Positions 12,438 through 23,834 of a stretch of 64,000 bases of DNA are shown here, one piece after another. Position numbers and translations under genes: made by a program. Origin of the DNA: Salvia splendens (Eukaryota > Streptophyta > Magnoliopsida > Lamiales > Lamiaceae); NCBI RefSeq assembly GCF_004379255.2, contig NC_056035.1:16141902-16205901 (forward strand). Reading direction: 5' to 3'. The first letter of the stretch is position 1; each line of letters begins with the position of its first letter. A model generated the notes under the pieces. It searched no databases, had not been told where the DNA came from, and saw only the letters and a program-made list of their open reading frames with translations.

Positions 12438-13108
12438 TCAGTAAGATAGGAATTTGGAGTTCCACGTGGCTAGTTCTTTTTTAAAATAGTTTGCATATAC
12501 TGGCCAAGTAGAATTCCAAATTGCCTAAGGAAGATGTAAATATTGTAAATACGTAGTTAATCTTTGCATGCAAGATAATCTCTCAAAATCCAAAAATATT
12601 TTCGGGCCTTAATTTTAAGTTGGAGTACACATTGACCAAGGGATTACTTATCTGGTGCTATTTCAAATTTATTTAGGTGCCCGTTTGATTTAGTTTCTTT
12701 TTTAGGTAAGTATAGGGGAAATTATGGAGGGGACGATAATTTGAATTAAGGCTTGTGCAGCTTTTGCAGGGTGACAGCTGCTAAGAGTGGAGCGTGAGCA
12801 GAGAGAAGGGACACGCTGACCAATCAGAGGCCAGCAATCTCAACCGCCTCCCTTCTGAAGCGTCGCGACCGGCAACCATTGATAGCCGGTTACAACCACC
12901 AGCAACTGCTCTCTCTTACCCAAATTAAACTCACTGTCCCAACACTTTTCCCTCACAAACCCTCATTTTCAAATTCGCTTTCAAGAAATTCTTAACCCTT
13001 CTCCCTCACAAACCCTCATTTTCAATTTCCCTTTCAAGAAATTCTCAAACCCAACTCTCTCCCAGAAATCAAAACCCAAGACCCCACCAACAAATCACCA
13101 CTGAAACC
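12438..13108 (+). other. noncoding spacer between pol and the extra ORF, with a 53-bp tandem duplication
   Basis: No coding sequence is seen. A 53-bp unit beginning CCCTCACAAACCCTCATTTT is repeated at 12950-13002 and 13003-13055 with a few differences. It is C/T-rich and lies immediately upstream of the extra ORF's ATG at 13109. This would suit a leader for a separate transcript, or an intron acceptor region, but neither is proven. Confidence 0.6.
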
Positions 13109-13417
13109 ATGGGGAAAAAGGCGTTCGCTGCTAAGATTAAACCACCTTCGTCTCGCCGTGAAGAAAACCGGGAAGAAAACCCTGGAACGCAACCACCGCC
13201 GAACCCTCAACCTTCGGCACCAACTCAGCAAGCCCCACCGATGATATCTCTAGACGCAATGGCGGAGTTTCTCCATTTACAAGACCCCACTAGGAACTGG
13301 GCGGCGGAGTTGGCGAATTTCAGCCAAATCAGAGGGCAGGGGAATATGACCGCACCAAGTCAGGATGTGGCGATGTCAGTAACCAGTGCGCATCCCACAG
13401 TGCAGCCTCCACCTACC
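13109..13417 (+). pseudogene. outer Athila extra ORF, 5' part, interrupted by the nested element
   Basis: The frame starts MGKKAFAAKIKPPSSRREEN and continues as a proline/glutamine-rich stretch. It reaches the CTACC target site (13413-13417), where the second Athila is inserted. The frame resumes exactly at 26644 when the insert and one CTACC copy are ignored, which proves the interruption. The N-terminal part is basic and low-complexity. The function of this ORF, located where env would be in Athila elements, is unknown. Confidence 0.8.
13413..13417. repeat. target-site duplication of the nested Athila (CTACC, left)
   Basis: It matches 26639-26643. An additional CTACC follows the left LTR (14743-14747) as part of a duplicated piece of host flank. 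Confidence 0.9.
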
Positions 13418-14742
13418 TGACTCAACTTATTTTAACACAAGTAGTACCCGCAAGTGTACGGGGCTAGTGTAGCAATCAGTAAGCAAGAGTATCGTATCCC
13501 ACAGAGACAATTTTGTATCAGCTTAACTACCACGAACAAAGATCAACTACTATCTAGACAATCAAGTGCAGTTTTGTTTGTTCTAACAACTAATAAAAGC
13601 ATATAATAAGCAAGTATCAATTAAGGACTAGAAAAGGCGGTGCGATAATGATATGAGAGATAATATGGAGAAAATGTAGAACTCAAGGATCCGATGCACA
13701 ATTCCAAGCTCTTATCCAATTGATTCGCCTTACCTTTTGGTGTCTCTAGAGTTACTAAGTCAACCACGATTATAGATTAAACCCCCTCCCGAGGTGAGAA
13801 ACCTGTAGATTAGATGCTAGAATTGAAGTCCCCTTCTAATCCTAAAACCTCTAACTCCCAAAAGTTTGATTAGGTTAATGACCTCACTCAAAACCTCAAC
13901 TCTCCCAAGTTCTATTGTATTAAGGTGTGATTTATTCTTCTTTCTGGATTAACTATTTCATCTCCCGATTAATCTAATTAATCCTACACAATCAAGTGGT
14001 GATCAAGCAATTGAAAGGAATAAACCCAAAAATAATCAAATAACTACAAGAGCAAGGCAAGAACAAAATCAATCGGATAAAAACTATGAAATTAGTGCAT
14101 CATCACCAAAAATTCTACAAGAAATGTTTAGCTACTCATGTTCATGATAAAAAACCATGTTCAACACATAGGAATTCAACAAAAACATGAATTAAAGATA
14201 CTAAGTACTCCTGTGAAATCGATCTATGGAATGAAGCTTCAATCTTCCGATGTGGACTCTTCAAGCTTCAAATCTCTCTCTCCAAAGTGTTCTTGGGGGC
14301 TGTGGTAGGTGTGGTAGGCGGTAGGTGTCGTGTGTCTCGAACCCTAGGCTTTTTCTCTATTTCATACACTTCAAAAATCGCGTTTTCAGCTTTCAGACGC
14401 GTCAAGCTACAGTACCCGGCCGGGTTGAATTGTTATACTGGAAATCTACCCGGCCGGGTCACCTTTTCAGACTCCTTGCTGGCCTCAGGCTCTACCCGGC
14501 CGGGTTGAATTATTGTACTGTAAATTCACCCGGCCGGGTCCCTCTTGTCGTGCCTCTCCTGCCTCTGAACGCTTTTTGCCCCATTTTCTCCTCTTTTCAG
14601 CTATCCTTCCTAGAACACTCAACAAAACACATAAAACTCCAGAGGGTAGAATAATCGGTTAGATGAAGACAATTTCGAGTGATAAAATTGACATTTAGCA
14701 CTTCAACATACCAATTACACCTATGAAAATATGAGTTTGTCA
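13418..14742 (-). repeat. left LTR of the nested Athila (3' LTR by orientation)
   Basis: 1325 bp, beginning TGACTCAAC and ending GTTTGTCA in plus coordinates. It contains four copies of the perfect palindrome ACCCGGCCGGGT (14414-14425, 14448-14459, 14494-14505, 14528-14539). Open frames across it also exist in the right LTR and have no recognisable products. Confidence 0.93.
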
Positions 14743-15860
14743 CTACCGTTCCGGTTCCCCCTACAATTCCACAAGAAGAACACTCTCGCGTCGAAGCCGC
14801 AATTACAGAAACAGAGAAACTCTCTCCGGTAAACCAAGAAACCGAACCCTTGAGTGATGAAGCAATTTTGGCTTACTACGATTCTGATCCGGATGAGAGG
14901 GCGGAAAGGCTAAGGAAGGAGAACCAAGACCGTGAGGGGGGAATATAACGGAGGAAACGCCTACTGTGGAGACCGTCCGTCAAGAGAGGGTTAGGGAAGA
15001 AATAGATCTGAACGAATCGGCACAGAAGTGCAGCCTCATGACCGATACGGAGTTTGAGTCAATCGTGGAAGAGGTAAACCGCAGAGAGGATACTGCTTTG
15101 ATGGCTGAGGGTCTAGACCTCGCATCAAGGTCAGTAGGAGGGGTTGAAAAAGTACAGGGTGAAGAGAAAGAGCCGTAGCCAGTAGACCCCTGAGTGGAAG
15201 TAGGGGGTGGTAGAATGCAGGTAGGAGAGGAGGAACCAGCTGCAGAAATCCCAGAGCCAGAACCGGTGGCGCCTCCAGTAGTGAAGCCCAAGCCCATAAA
15301 GCGGAGCTTAATATTGAAAACTGACCCTAAGGCAAACCGGCCTAAACCGTAGAGGGTTTCGCAGAGATGCTTGGGAAAGTGGGCAGCTAGTAGGGCGAAG
15401 CCGAACACAGAGGAAGATCCCGTGGAAATCTTGAGCGAAGAGGAGAGGACCACTCCCACAAAACCTGGGGAGGAGTCTTCACCTGTTACTGACCTAGAGG
15501 ATACTGCAATGGAAACCGAAGCGGTCTCTCCAACACTGAGTGGCCAAGGTGAAGAGGCTGACGGGATGGCTGAGGGTCTGGACCTCGCATCCAGGTCAGT
15601 AGGCCACAAGGAGACCGGTCCTACTGCCCATGATCCATTTTCAACACAAGCTGAGAAAGAACCCGAAGAAGAGAACGACAAAGTTGACAGAGAGGAAGTG
15701 AGATGCCGTGAAAAGAGAAAACGAAAGGGGAAGGCCCCTATGAAGAAGAAGTCCAGCAACAAGAAGTCACGTACAGTGAACACTGGCATAGTGATCACTG
15801 AGGCTGCTCAGAGGACCCCATCCAGCCGACGAGAGCAGAGTGATAGTGAGTATGAGATCA
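14743..15860 (+). repeat. duplicated copy of the outer element's extra ORF inside the nested element
   Basis: 1118 bp matching 26639-27756 without length differences, with about a dozen substitutions, nearly all transitions. Identity stops abruptly at GAGTATGAGATCA. It carries the same G-run frameshift as the other copy plus its own extra stop (CCGTAGAGG at about 15348, against CCGCAGAGG on the right), so it is non-functional. It sits where the nested element's internal-LTR junction should be. Confidence 0.93.
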
Positions 15861-17024
15861 ATCAAACAACGGCATGGAATGCAAAATCAATCAAATATTA
15901 CCTTGAGTTACTATCTCGTGTATCACTTGGTTCCAATGCCCTCGCAGGTTTATGAAGTGTAATAGTTTTTTTTTTAGAACACTCACTCTCATGTGTATAG
16001 AAATTCAATAATAATCTCTTAAATCAAAATACAAGCAGTGTTTACCATAGGCTTGCTCAAAATCAAGCATCTCCTCTACTAGATTGTGAATGTGAGTTTG
16101 AGATCGGAAATGACTTTATTAAGGTTGTAGCGTGGCTCTTTGGAAGGTAGGGAATATTTTGGCTTAAGTGGCTAAAAGAATAGGAAGCACTAGTATCCCA
16201 CAAATTACAGTTACCAACAAACAACCAGTTCCCAAAACGCATCTCAGAAAAGTAAGACTAGTGTCAAACTTCTTCCTGCCATCCTGTCCCCATTTATTTA
16301 GGAACCCAACCAATGACCCTCTAGACTTCGTCTAGCTTATACCTCCATTTTTATTTTTAAATTTTTTTTTTCGCCCAAAATGTGCTTCTGACCTCTCTCT
16401 TTCTTTCTTTTTTTTTTCTTTACAAGCTTATCACTTTTGAGGGTAGTTTATAGTTATTCATCATCGGAACACTTTTTAGGCTATGAGGGCTGACTAGGGA
16501 TTAAGACAATTATGTACACTTGTGAAAGGGAGAACAAAGAGGGCCTAACGTCATCTCCTAAACTCACATTCACTATGTAGACTTAATATGATCGGGAGCA
16601 AGTTCTAGAAACAACAACAAGCATATGATAGTATCACACTGAAATGAAGGTTCGGCTCAAATCTCACTGGGAATCGGCATTGAACAAGCAAACAAGCAAT
16701 TCACTCAAAAGCAAATCATAACCAATGACGCATATCCCCACCATTTTTACAAAGCATTCTCAGAAGAAATCGTCATAAGCGCCCAAAATAAACACCTCAT
16801 AATATGAATAATTATATGATCAGTACATGCCCATATTCAAGTCCCACAGGAGGGACGTACACGAATCAAAAAGAAAAACAAAATAAAGCAAATAGTTCAC
16901 AAATCATCCATGGAGATAGCGGGGAAGGAAGGGAAGCACCACCAATCCACGTCAGACTCCCCCAAACTTATTCAATACGAAGGAATGAATAAGTTTGAAA
17001 AGAGGTGGATGGGGTGTGATACCT
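15861..17024 (-). other. nested Athila 3' noncoding remnant
   Basis: No coding sequence is recognised. On the element's strand it holds AAGTTTGGGGGAGTCTG (reversed at 16947-16963), a G-rich tract of the type found in Athila 3' regions, plus pyrimidine runs near 16390-16430. It should end in a polypurine tract beside the LTR but instead joins the duplicated host segment at 15860/15861. Confidence 0.6.
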
Positions 17025-18383
17025 CTAGTCGGAAGGTGGAGGAAATCTTGCGTAGTAGGCGCGGTAAAAGGCCTGCTCCTCCGCCCACCTAGCGTCACCT
17101 TGAGCTTGAAGGTGGTCTATTCGCTCCCCAAAGGAATCTAGTCGGGACTCCTGCTGGGCCCTCCAGATTTGGTTCTCCTCTCTCACCCGTTGTTGTTCAA
17201 GATGTATGCCTCGAATCCCGTCAGCTATCTCCGCCAATTGGCTGTCCCTAGATGGTCGGCCAACCGGACGTCTCCTCTTTGGCTGGCTGGGCTCGGCCTC
17301 CTCTTCATCTGCTTCCGTGTTTGGATCATCATCCTGAATGGGTAGGGGCTCGTCGGGTATCTCTGGGCGTGGGAAGTGATGTGTGCCGACACGCATTGGC
17401 CGCTGACCTGTAAATCCTTCGCCTTGTGGGGGGTCACTTGCTATTCTCGCCATATGATCCTTGGAGTTTATCCTTCAGTTGGCCTGATAGGTCCAACCTC
17501 CAACCGCGGTTAGCTGAGGGGAGGGGAATCTGAAAAACGTATTCGGGTCTATAACAAAGTACCCGGCGCCCCTGCTGTCCACAGTGATTATGCCTGATTT
17601 CTTCAGAACGTCCCAATCGATTGACATGCTCCCCGAATCTGGGTGACGCTCCTCTATGTCAACTTCAAAATGGAGGGCCAAGCGGGTGATCACACCTCCA
17701 CAGCATAATTTCCCACTTTTCTTCTTCGCATGCCTCTCCAAATGTTTGATCATATAGTATCCAGTATTGATCATTCGATGGGCCAACATGCCCCATAGCA
17801 TGAAGAGTATATCTTGGGAAATGCTTCCCAGTTCCTTATGTGCTAACGGGAAACAAACCAAAGCCTTAGCCATGTACCTCAACACCGGGTTCCGAATGGA
17901 GTTGATTTTGGCACGGGATGGGGTAAAAGTAGGGCCCTGGCTAGACGTAGCCTCATCTAATGTAATGCGACCCCAGAAGTCGTGCCTGTTATAATCCTGA
18001 GGCTCTTCAGTATATCCTTCCTCATTATCATCGAGTAGCTCAAAGATAGAGTTGAACTCCGCCAAAGTGAGAGTGTGGGCGACATTGTCCAAGCGAAAAG
18101 TGATGGAGACCAATACCCTGTTGACGTAATTCACTTGGAGAGTGGATAGGAACTCCAAGGTTAAGGCCTTGTAAGATCCATAGCGGTGTGCAAAGAGAAA
18201 GTTAAGGTGGCCCGCTTCCCTGAGCGTTTCCCAAGATTCCTGAATGCCCATATCGGTGAGTAAGTCAACCACCGGGTACCGGGACGGCATACTATCCAAA
18301 AGTGCCAATGCTGCCCATCTGTTCTTCTCATCTCTGTTTCTTAAGGTCACATTCAAAGCCCGAGGGTTAGCAAAGTTGGCCAT
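17025..18383 (-). pseudogene. nested Athila extra ORF (Athila ORF-1-like), one in-frame stop
   Basis: Starting at the ATG at 18383 (MANFANPRALNVTLRNRDEK), the frame runs to TGA at 17475-17477. It continues in the same frame to a stop at 17025, about 453 codons in all. The central part (VDLLTDMGIQESWETLREAG, then TFRLDNVAHTLTLAEFNSIF) resembles the conserved domain of Athila ORF-1 / putative plant transposon proteins. The C-terminal part has a basic NLS-like cluster (PKRRRPVGRP), then a coiled-coil-like region (EQQRVREENQIWRAQQESRL) and ends YARFPPPSD. No membrane segment or signal peptide is visible, so an envelope role is not supported by this copy. The TGA is probably a nonsense change (CGA to TGA). 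Confidence 0.75.
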
Positions 18384-19688
18384 CTAAAATTGTACCTGAA
18401 ATCAACCACAACAAGGAGCCAACTCCCCCAAACTTTAGTCCACAATTAAAGATTTATAAACAAAACATGGTGAAATGAGGAAGATAGACTCAATTCCTAA
18501 GATCAACAGCTATAACATCAAATTAGGGAGATAGACTCAATCCCTATACCTTTCATCGAGCACCCAACAAACCAATTTTCAATCTCAATTAGATTGATAT
18601 CTCAATCATATAGGGCAAACAGTAAGATGAACTTTAGAAAGATAGACTCAATTCCTAAAACTCAAATAAAACACTTAGCATGAATTAGGGAGATAGACTC
18701 AATCCCTATGCCCAATTCCAATGCAATTCATTCAGAAAAAGGAAGCTAGACGCAATTCCTATACCAAGCTCACATAATCAATTTATAACTCAAGTCAAGC
18801 ATATTGGCATATTTCACATCTCAAGCACCATACTTCTCAAATCAACTCATATGTTCCATAGTCTGCAAACCCATCTCAATGTCTAGCAATAATTGCATGT
18901 ACTAGGAGGTTGGAAGAGAGAAAACATACCTTGAGTGTTTAGAAGGAGAAAAATGTTGAAATTCTTGTGCTCTTTGTGTTATTGACCGAAATCCACAAAT
19001 TAAACGGTGAAACTTTTCCAAATCACAAGTATAAAGGTTGGGTGGAGGAAATTGTGGGTGGGATTGAGAGAGTATTGTGGTATGAGAGGAGATTGAGAGA
19101 AACTAGTACCTTTTAGAGGAGAGCAGCGGCTGGTTGAAAGAGGAGAGAAAAAAATAAAAAAATTTCGTACCTTAAAGAGACCTAGGGCTCGCGCAGACGG
19201 ACCCGGCCGGGTTCTATTTCTGAACTAAAAATTAACCCGACCGGGTTGCACTTTGAGAAAACTTCCTGACGCGTCCCTCCTACCCGGCCGAGTTGAATTT
19301 TTGAACTGAATATTAACCCGACCGGGTTGCAATTTTAGACCACTTCCTGACCTCGACTGGTTTGCAAACGGACCCGGCTGGGTTCTATTTCTGAACTAAA
19401 TATTGACCCGGCCGGGTTGAACTTTTTGTGTGGTTTCTGCCGCCCAATGCATCTTTTCCTTTCCAAGCCTGCACCATACTCAAAAGAACAAAAGGAACCA
19501 AGCCCAAAACAAAACAAAACAACAAAAGAACACACACACACACAAAGAAAAGAAAAAGGAACAAAAAAAAAAGAAACAAGCCAAAAACAATAACCACAAC
19601 CACACACAAAAACCATAAAAGTACCTACTAGGGGTTGCCTCCCCTATAGCGCAACTTTTTATCGTCGCATGCTCGACGCTTTGCAAGC
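18384..19688 (-). other. nested Athila spacer with hairpin array and palindrome cluster
   Basis: Noncoding stretch between pol and the extra ORF. Five short hairpins of the form AGGGA-gatagactcaa-TCCCT lie at 18478-18761. A second cluster at about 19199-19420 carries ACCCGGCCGGGT-like palindromes, about eight with variants. A purine-rich, A-rich stretch follows (19495-19610). Open frames over the A-rich part are low-complexity. Confidence 0.7.
18478..18761 (-). repeat. array of five small covarying hairpins
   Basis: Copies lie at 18478-18498, 18524-18546, 18635-18657, 18685-18708 and 18740-18761. All share the loop GATAGACTCAA (one variant GCTAGACGCAA). Stem pairs change together: AGGAA with TTCCT in copies 1 and 5, AGGGA with TCCCT in copies 2 and 4. 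Copy 3 has one mismatch. Paired changes suggest selection on, or copying of, an RNA fold. Confidence 0.7.
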
Positions 19689-19886
19689 TCATTGGGAGTG
19701 TTCCAAGGTGAGCACGAACACCTCCTCCTTTTGCTCATAGCTATGGAAAATCTTCAAGTTTTGGCCATTGGCCGTGAAAATTCTTCCATCATCTCCTTGA
19801 AGCTCTATGGCTCCATTCTTCATCACCGTCTTCACCTTGAACGGTCCGGACCACTTGGACTTGAGCTTTCCGGGGAAGAGCTTCAT
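19689..19886 (-). pseudogene. nested Athila integrase C-terminal fragment
   Basis: The frame [20 protein letters not shown] followed by NGAIELQGDDGRIFTANGQN matches the C-terminal tail of Athila integrases and aligns with the same region of the outer element ([12 protein letters not shown]). It is separated from the preceding section by a frameshift at about 19883-19915. Confidence 0.8.
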
Positions 19887-20353
19887 TCGTGCATTGAAGA
19901 GTCTCCCGGGGAGAACTCCCTCTTCTCGATCATCTTGTCATGATAGTTTTTGAGACGCTCCTTATAGATGGAAGAGTTCTCAAATGCCTCATTTCTAAAC
20001 TCGTCGAGAAGGTTAAGGTGGAGTTGTCTCTCCTTCCCCGCCTTGTAGTAGTCGGCATTGAATTGCTTCACCGCCCAATAAGACTTATGTTCTAGCTCCA
20101 CGGGAAGATGGCAAGATTTGCCAAACACCAATTGATATGGTGACATGCCAATCGGCGTCTTGTACGCCGTCCTATATGCCCAAAGAGCATCGTCGAGCTT
20201 CATAGACCAATCCTTCCTATTGGCATTCACCGTCTTCTCAAGTATCCCTTTTATCTCTCTATTAGCTAGCTCCGTTTGACCATTTGCTTGAGGGTGATAG
20301 GGGGTAGTAATTCGGTGCTTGACACCAAATTTTGTAGCACAAGCTCGAGCCAC
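19883..20353 (-). pseudogene. nested Athila integrase core, second half
   Basis: It contains [20 protein letters not shown], with the catalytic glutamate of the DDE triad, then [20 protein letters not shown] and the following helical region. It overlaps the preceding section in a different frame because of a frameshift near 20330-20350. Confidence 0.85.
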
Positions 20354-21777
20354 CTATTCTTGAAGTGGGACCCCCCATCGCTAATTAAAGCTCTTGGAGC
20401 TCCGAACCTCGTGAAGATGTTCTTTTGCACAAAGCTAATCACGACCTTGGAGGAATTGGCGTGGGTGGGGATAGCCTCTACCCACCTTGAGACATAGTCA
20501 ATTGCCAAGAGTATGTATTGATGCCCGGATGAAGGTGGAAAGGGACCCATAAAGTCGATCCCCCATACATCAAAAAGCTCCACCTCCACTATAGTAGTCA
20601 TAGGCATCTCTTTCTTCTTTGACACTCCCCCGGTCCTTTGACATTCATTGCAATGAAGCACAAATGTTTGACAATCTCCATAGATACTCGGCCAATAAAG
20701 ACCGTATTGAAGCACTTTCATCGCCGTTCGGTTGGCTCCAAAATGTCCTCCACTAGGACGAGAGTGGCATTTCCTCATCACAAGTTCCCATTCATCTTCG
20801 GGAATGCATCTTCTTATCACCATGTCGGCACACCGCCTAAACAAGAACGGCTCGTCCCAAAAGTAGAACTTGACGTCGTGGAAGAACTTCTTCTTTTGAT
20901 ATGCCTTGTACTCTTCGGGGATGACTCGTGCCACCAAAAAGTTCACAATATCAGCGTACCACGGAGATGAGCCTTGAGCAAAGAAAAGATGCTCATCGGG
21001 AAATTCTTCATTGATGGGCAGCTTCAGATTTTCACCTTCAAAACAGTGCTCCAATCTTGATAAGTGGTCAGCCACCACATTCTCGCATCCCTTCCGGTCC
21101 CGGATCTCTAAATCAAATTCCTGCAGTAAAAGGACCCATCTTATCAACCTCGGCTTGGCATCCACCTTGGCAAATAGGTGGCGGATGGCGGCATGGTCTG
21201 TGAACACAATAGTCTTCGCCCCGATGAGGTAGGGACGGAACTTGTCGAACGAGTATACAACCGCCAACATCTCCTTTTCTGTAGTAGTATAATTTGTCTG
21301 TGCCGGATCCAGTGTTCGGCTTGCATAGTAGATCACCCTGAATACCTTGTCTCTTTTCTGCCCCAAAGCCGATCCCACGGCTATGTCACTTGCATCACAC
21401 ATTATCTCGAACGGCTGTGACCAATCCGGTGAGATGAGCACGGGCGCACTCACAAGCGCCTTCTTCAATGTCTCGAATGCCTGCACACATTCAAGAGAAA
21501 ATTCAAACTTTACATCCTTGGCAAGTAAATGACATAAAGACCTTGCTATCTTAGAGAAATCCTTAATAAAACGCCTGTAAAACCCGGCGTGTCCAAGGAA
21601 ACTCCTCACAGCCTTCTCATTGGATGGTGGTGTCAACTGCTCAATCGCCACGATCTTGGCCCTGTCCACCTCGAGTCCTCCTGCAAAGATCTTGTGCCCA
21701 AGCACAATACCGTCTCTCACCATAAAATGACACTTCTCCCAGTTGAGCACCAAGTTTGTTTCTTCACACCTCTGCAA
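20266..21777 (-). pseudogene. nested Athila RT end, RNase H and integrase N-terminus
   Basis: It starts just after a frameshift (about 21795-21806, in a T-run) with NLVLNWEKCHFMVRDGIVLG. It includes [20 protein letters not shown], RNase H motifs (PFEIMCDASDIAVGSALG, VFTDHAAIRHLF), the integrase zinc region (KCHSRPSGGHFG ... HCNECQRTG) and the first two DDE-core residues (WGIDFMGPF, ISDGGSHF). The frame then shifts into an unrelated tail. Confidence 0.9.
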
Positions 21778-21794
21778 AACACGGGTTAGATTTT

Positions 21795-23834
21795 CTAAAA
21801 ATGATCAAAGGAACTACCATAGACGGAGAAGTCGTCCATAAATACTTCCATAATATCTTCCACCATGTCGTGAAAGATGGACATCATGCACCTTTGGAAG
21901 GTGGCTGGGGCATTGCACAGGCCAAATGACATTCTCCTGAAAGCATAGACACCATAAGGACAAATAAAAGCAGATTTATACTGATCCTCTGGTGCAATCA
22001 AGATCTGATTATATCCGGAGTAGCCATCTAGAAAGCAATAATACTCATACCCCGCCAACCTATCTAACATCTGGTCAATGAATGGGAGGGGAAAATGGTC
22101 TTTCCTAGTCGCAACATTTAGGGCTCTATAATCTATGCATACTCTCCACCCGGTCACCAACCTAGTGGCTATCATTTCATCATCTCCCCCTTTCACTACT
22201 GTCATTCCCCCTTTCTTAGCTACCACTTGGGTAGGACTTACCCAATCACTGTCCGATATAGCATAAACAATCCCGGCATCTAACCACTTCAACACCTCCT
22301 TCCTAACAACATATTGCATTATGGGGTTAAGTCTCCTTTGGTTTTGAGCTTTGGGTTTAGACCCCTCTTCTAAGAGAATTCTATGCATACAAACAGTAGG
22401 ACTTATCCCCTTAAGGTCCGAGATAGACCACCCAATTGCACCCCTATGCTTCCTAAGCACTCTCAGCAATTTATCAAGTTCATTAGTATTGAGTGAGGAT
22501 GATACAATTACCGGATAAGTAGCATTCTCCCTGAGAAATGCATACTTAAGGTGTGAAGGCAACGGCTTAAGCTCCTCTTTCTTCTCTTCTTTCTTCTCCT
22601 CCTCATTCGGATCCCTTAATGGCTGGAATTTCTGTCGAAACTTTGGGACTTCCTCACCCGAGTTAAGAGCCCCTACAAAATTCAATAAATCATCATTAGG
22701 CTCAATAACATCAGTATAATAAGGAGAAAAGATAGATTGCGATAGGCATCGCTCCAATTGATCTTGTGGGGAGATGGCTCGGGCCACCCCTCTCACACAG
22801 TCATCGACCACTTCAACCATGTTGCAGTGCTCCACTCTCTTTGCATCATCGTCATCATGTCTCTGCATTGCATTGTAGATAGAAAATGTGACGCTTTCAT
22901 CATTGAGTCGGAGTGTGAGCTCTCCCTTCTGCACATCAATCATTGCCCTCCCTGTAGCGAGGAAAGGTCTTCCCAGGATAAGAGGAACATTCTGGTCTTC
23001 CTTCATATCAAGCACCACGAAATCCACGGGAAATATGAAGTCATTGACTTTGACGAGTATATCTTCAACAATCCCCCTAGGATACGACACAGATCGGTCC
23101 GCCATCTGGAGTGTGATGGTAGTGGGCCTCAGTGTCCCAATCTTCAACTTCTGAAAGAATGAGAACGGCATAAGATTAATGCTCGCTCCCAAATCACATA
23201 GAGCCTTGCCCACTTGGCTATCCCCCACGATGCATGATATAGTGAAGCTTCCAGGGTCTTTCATCTTAGCGGGCAACTTCTTCTGGATAATAGCACTGCA
23301 GCTCTCTGTCAGATTGACGGTCTCGTGCTCCACCCACCTCCGCTTCTTGGAGATCACTTCCTTAAAAAATTTTGCATAGCTAGGTATTTGCTGTAACGCC
23401 TCTACCAACGGAATGTTGATGTGCACCTTTCTGAATATGTCAAGAAACCTAGAGAAGTGATCATCTAGTTTCTTCTTCTGCACGCGCTGTGGAAAAGGGA
23501 TCTTGACCTCAGCAGGGGGTGCAGGTATCACGGCACTCGCCTTAGGAGGCGGCACCTCTTCCACTGCTTCTTCTTCTTCCACCACCTCTTCTACAACTGT
23601 CTCTTCTCTAGAGATCCCCTCCTTCTCTGTAGGCATGGTTGGGCCTTCATAGCTCTTTCCACTCCTAAGATTGATGGCTTTGCAATCCTTAAAGTCTTTA
23701 GGATTTACAACCGTTTGTGACGGAAATTGGCCCGGTTGATGCTGAATACCCACGGCCTGTGAAATCTGGCTCATCTGGTTATCGATGCTCTTCATGTGAA
23801 TATTCAGGTCATTCACATTAGCTTCAACCTGCAC
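21795..23834 (-). pseudogene. nested Athila protease and reverse transcriptase
   Basis: The frame contains an acidic linker, the protease motif CDLGASINLMPFSFFQKL, LILGRPFLATGRAMIDVQ, and then the reverse transcriptase: RVCIDYRALNVATRKDHFPL, YCFLDGYSGYNQI, RMSFGLCNAPATFQRCMMSI and the catalytic FMDDFSVYG. It ends at a frameshift just after that box. At its start it overlaps gag by 11 bp in another frame, indicating a frameshift near 23824-23834; Athila gag-pol is normally a single frame. Confidence 0.9.

Noticed and set aside
14287..14654. Open frames inside the nested LTRs (also 26183-26550)
   Set aside because: No ATG start in the longest ones and no domain; they span promoter-type LTR sequence.
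14980..15798. 272-codon minus-strand open frame (also at 26876-27694)
   Set aside because: It is antisense to the outer Athila extra ORF, serine/leucine-rich as expected from the complement of acidic codons, and shows no domain.
19335..19631. Several short frames on both strands with low-complexity sequence
   Set aside because: They come from an A/C-rich tract and palindrome cluster in the nested Athila spacer.
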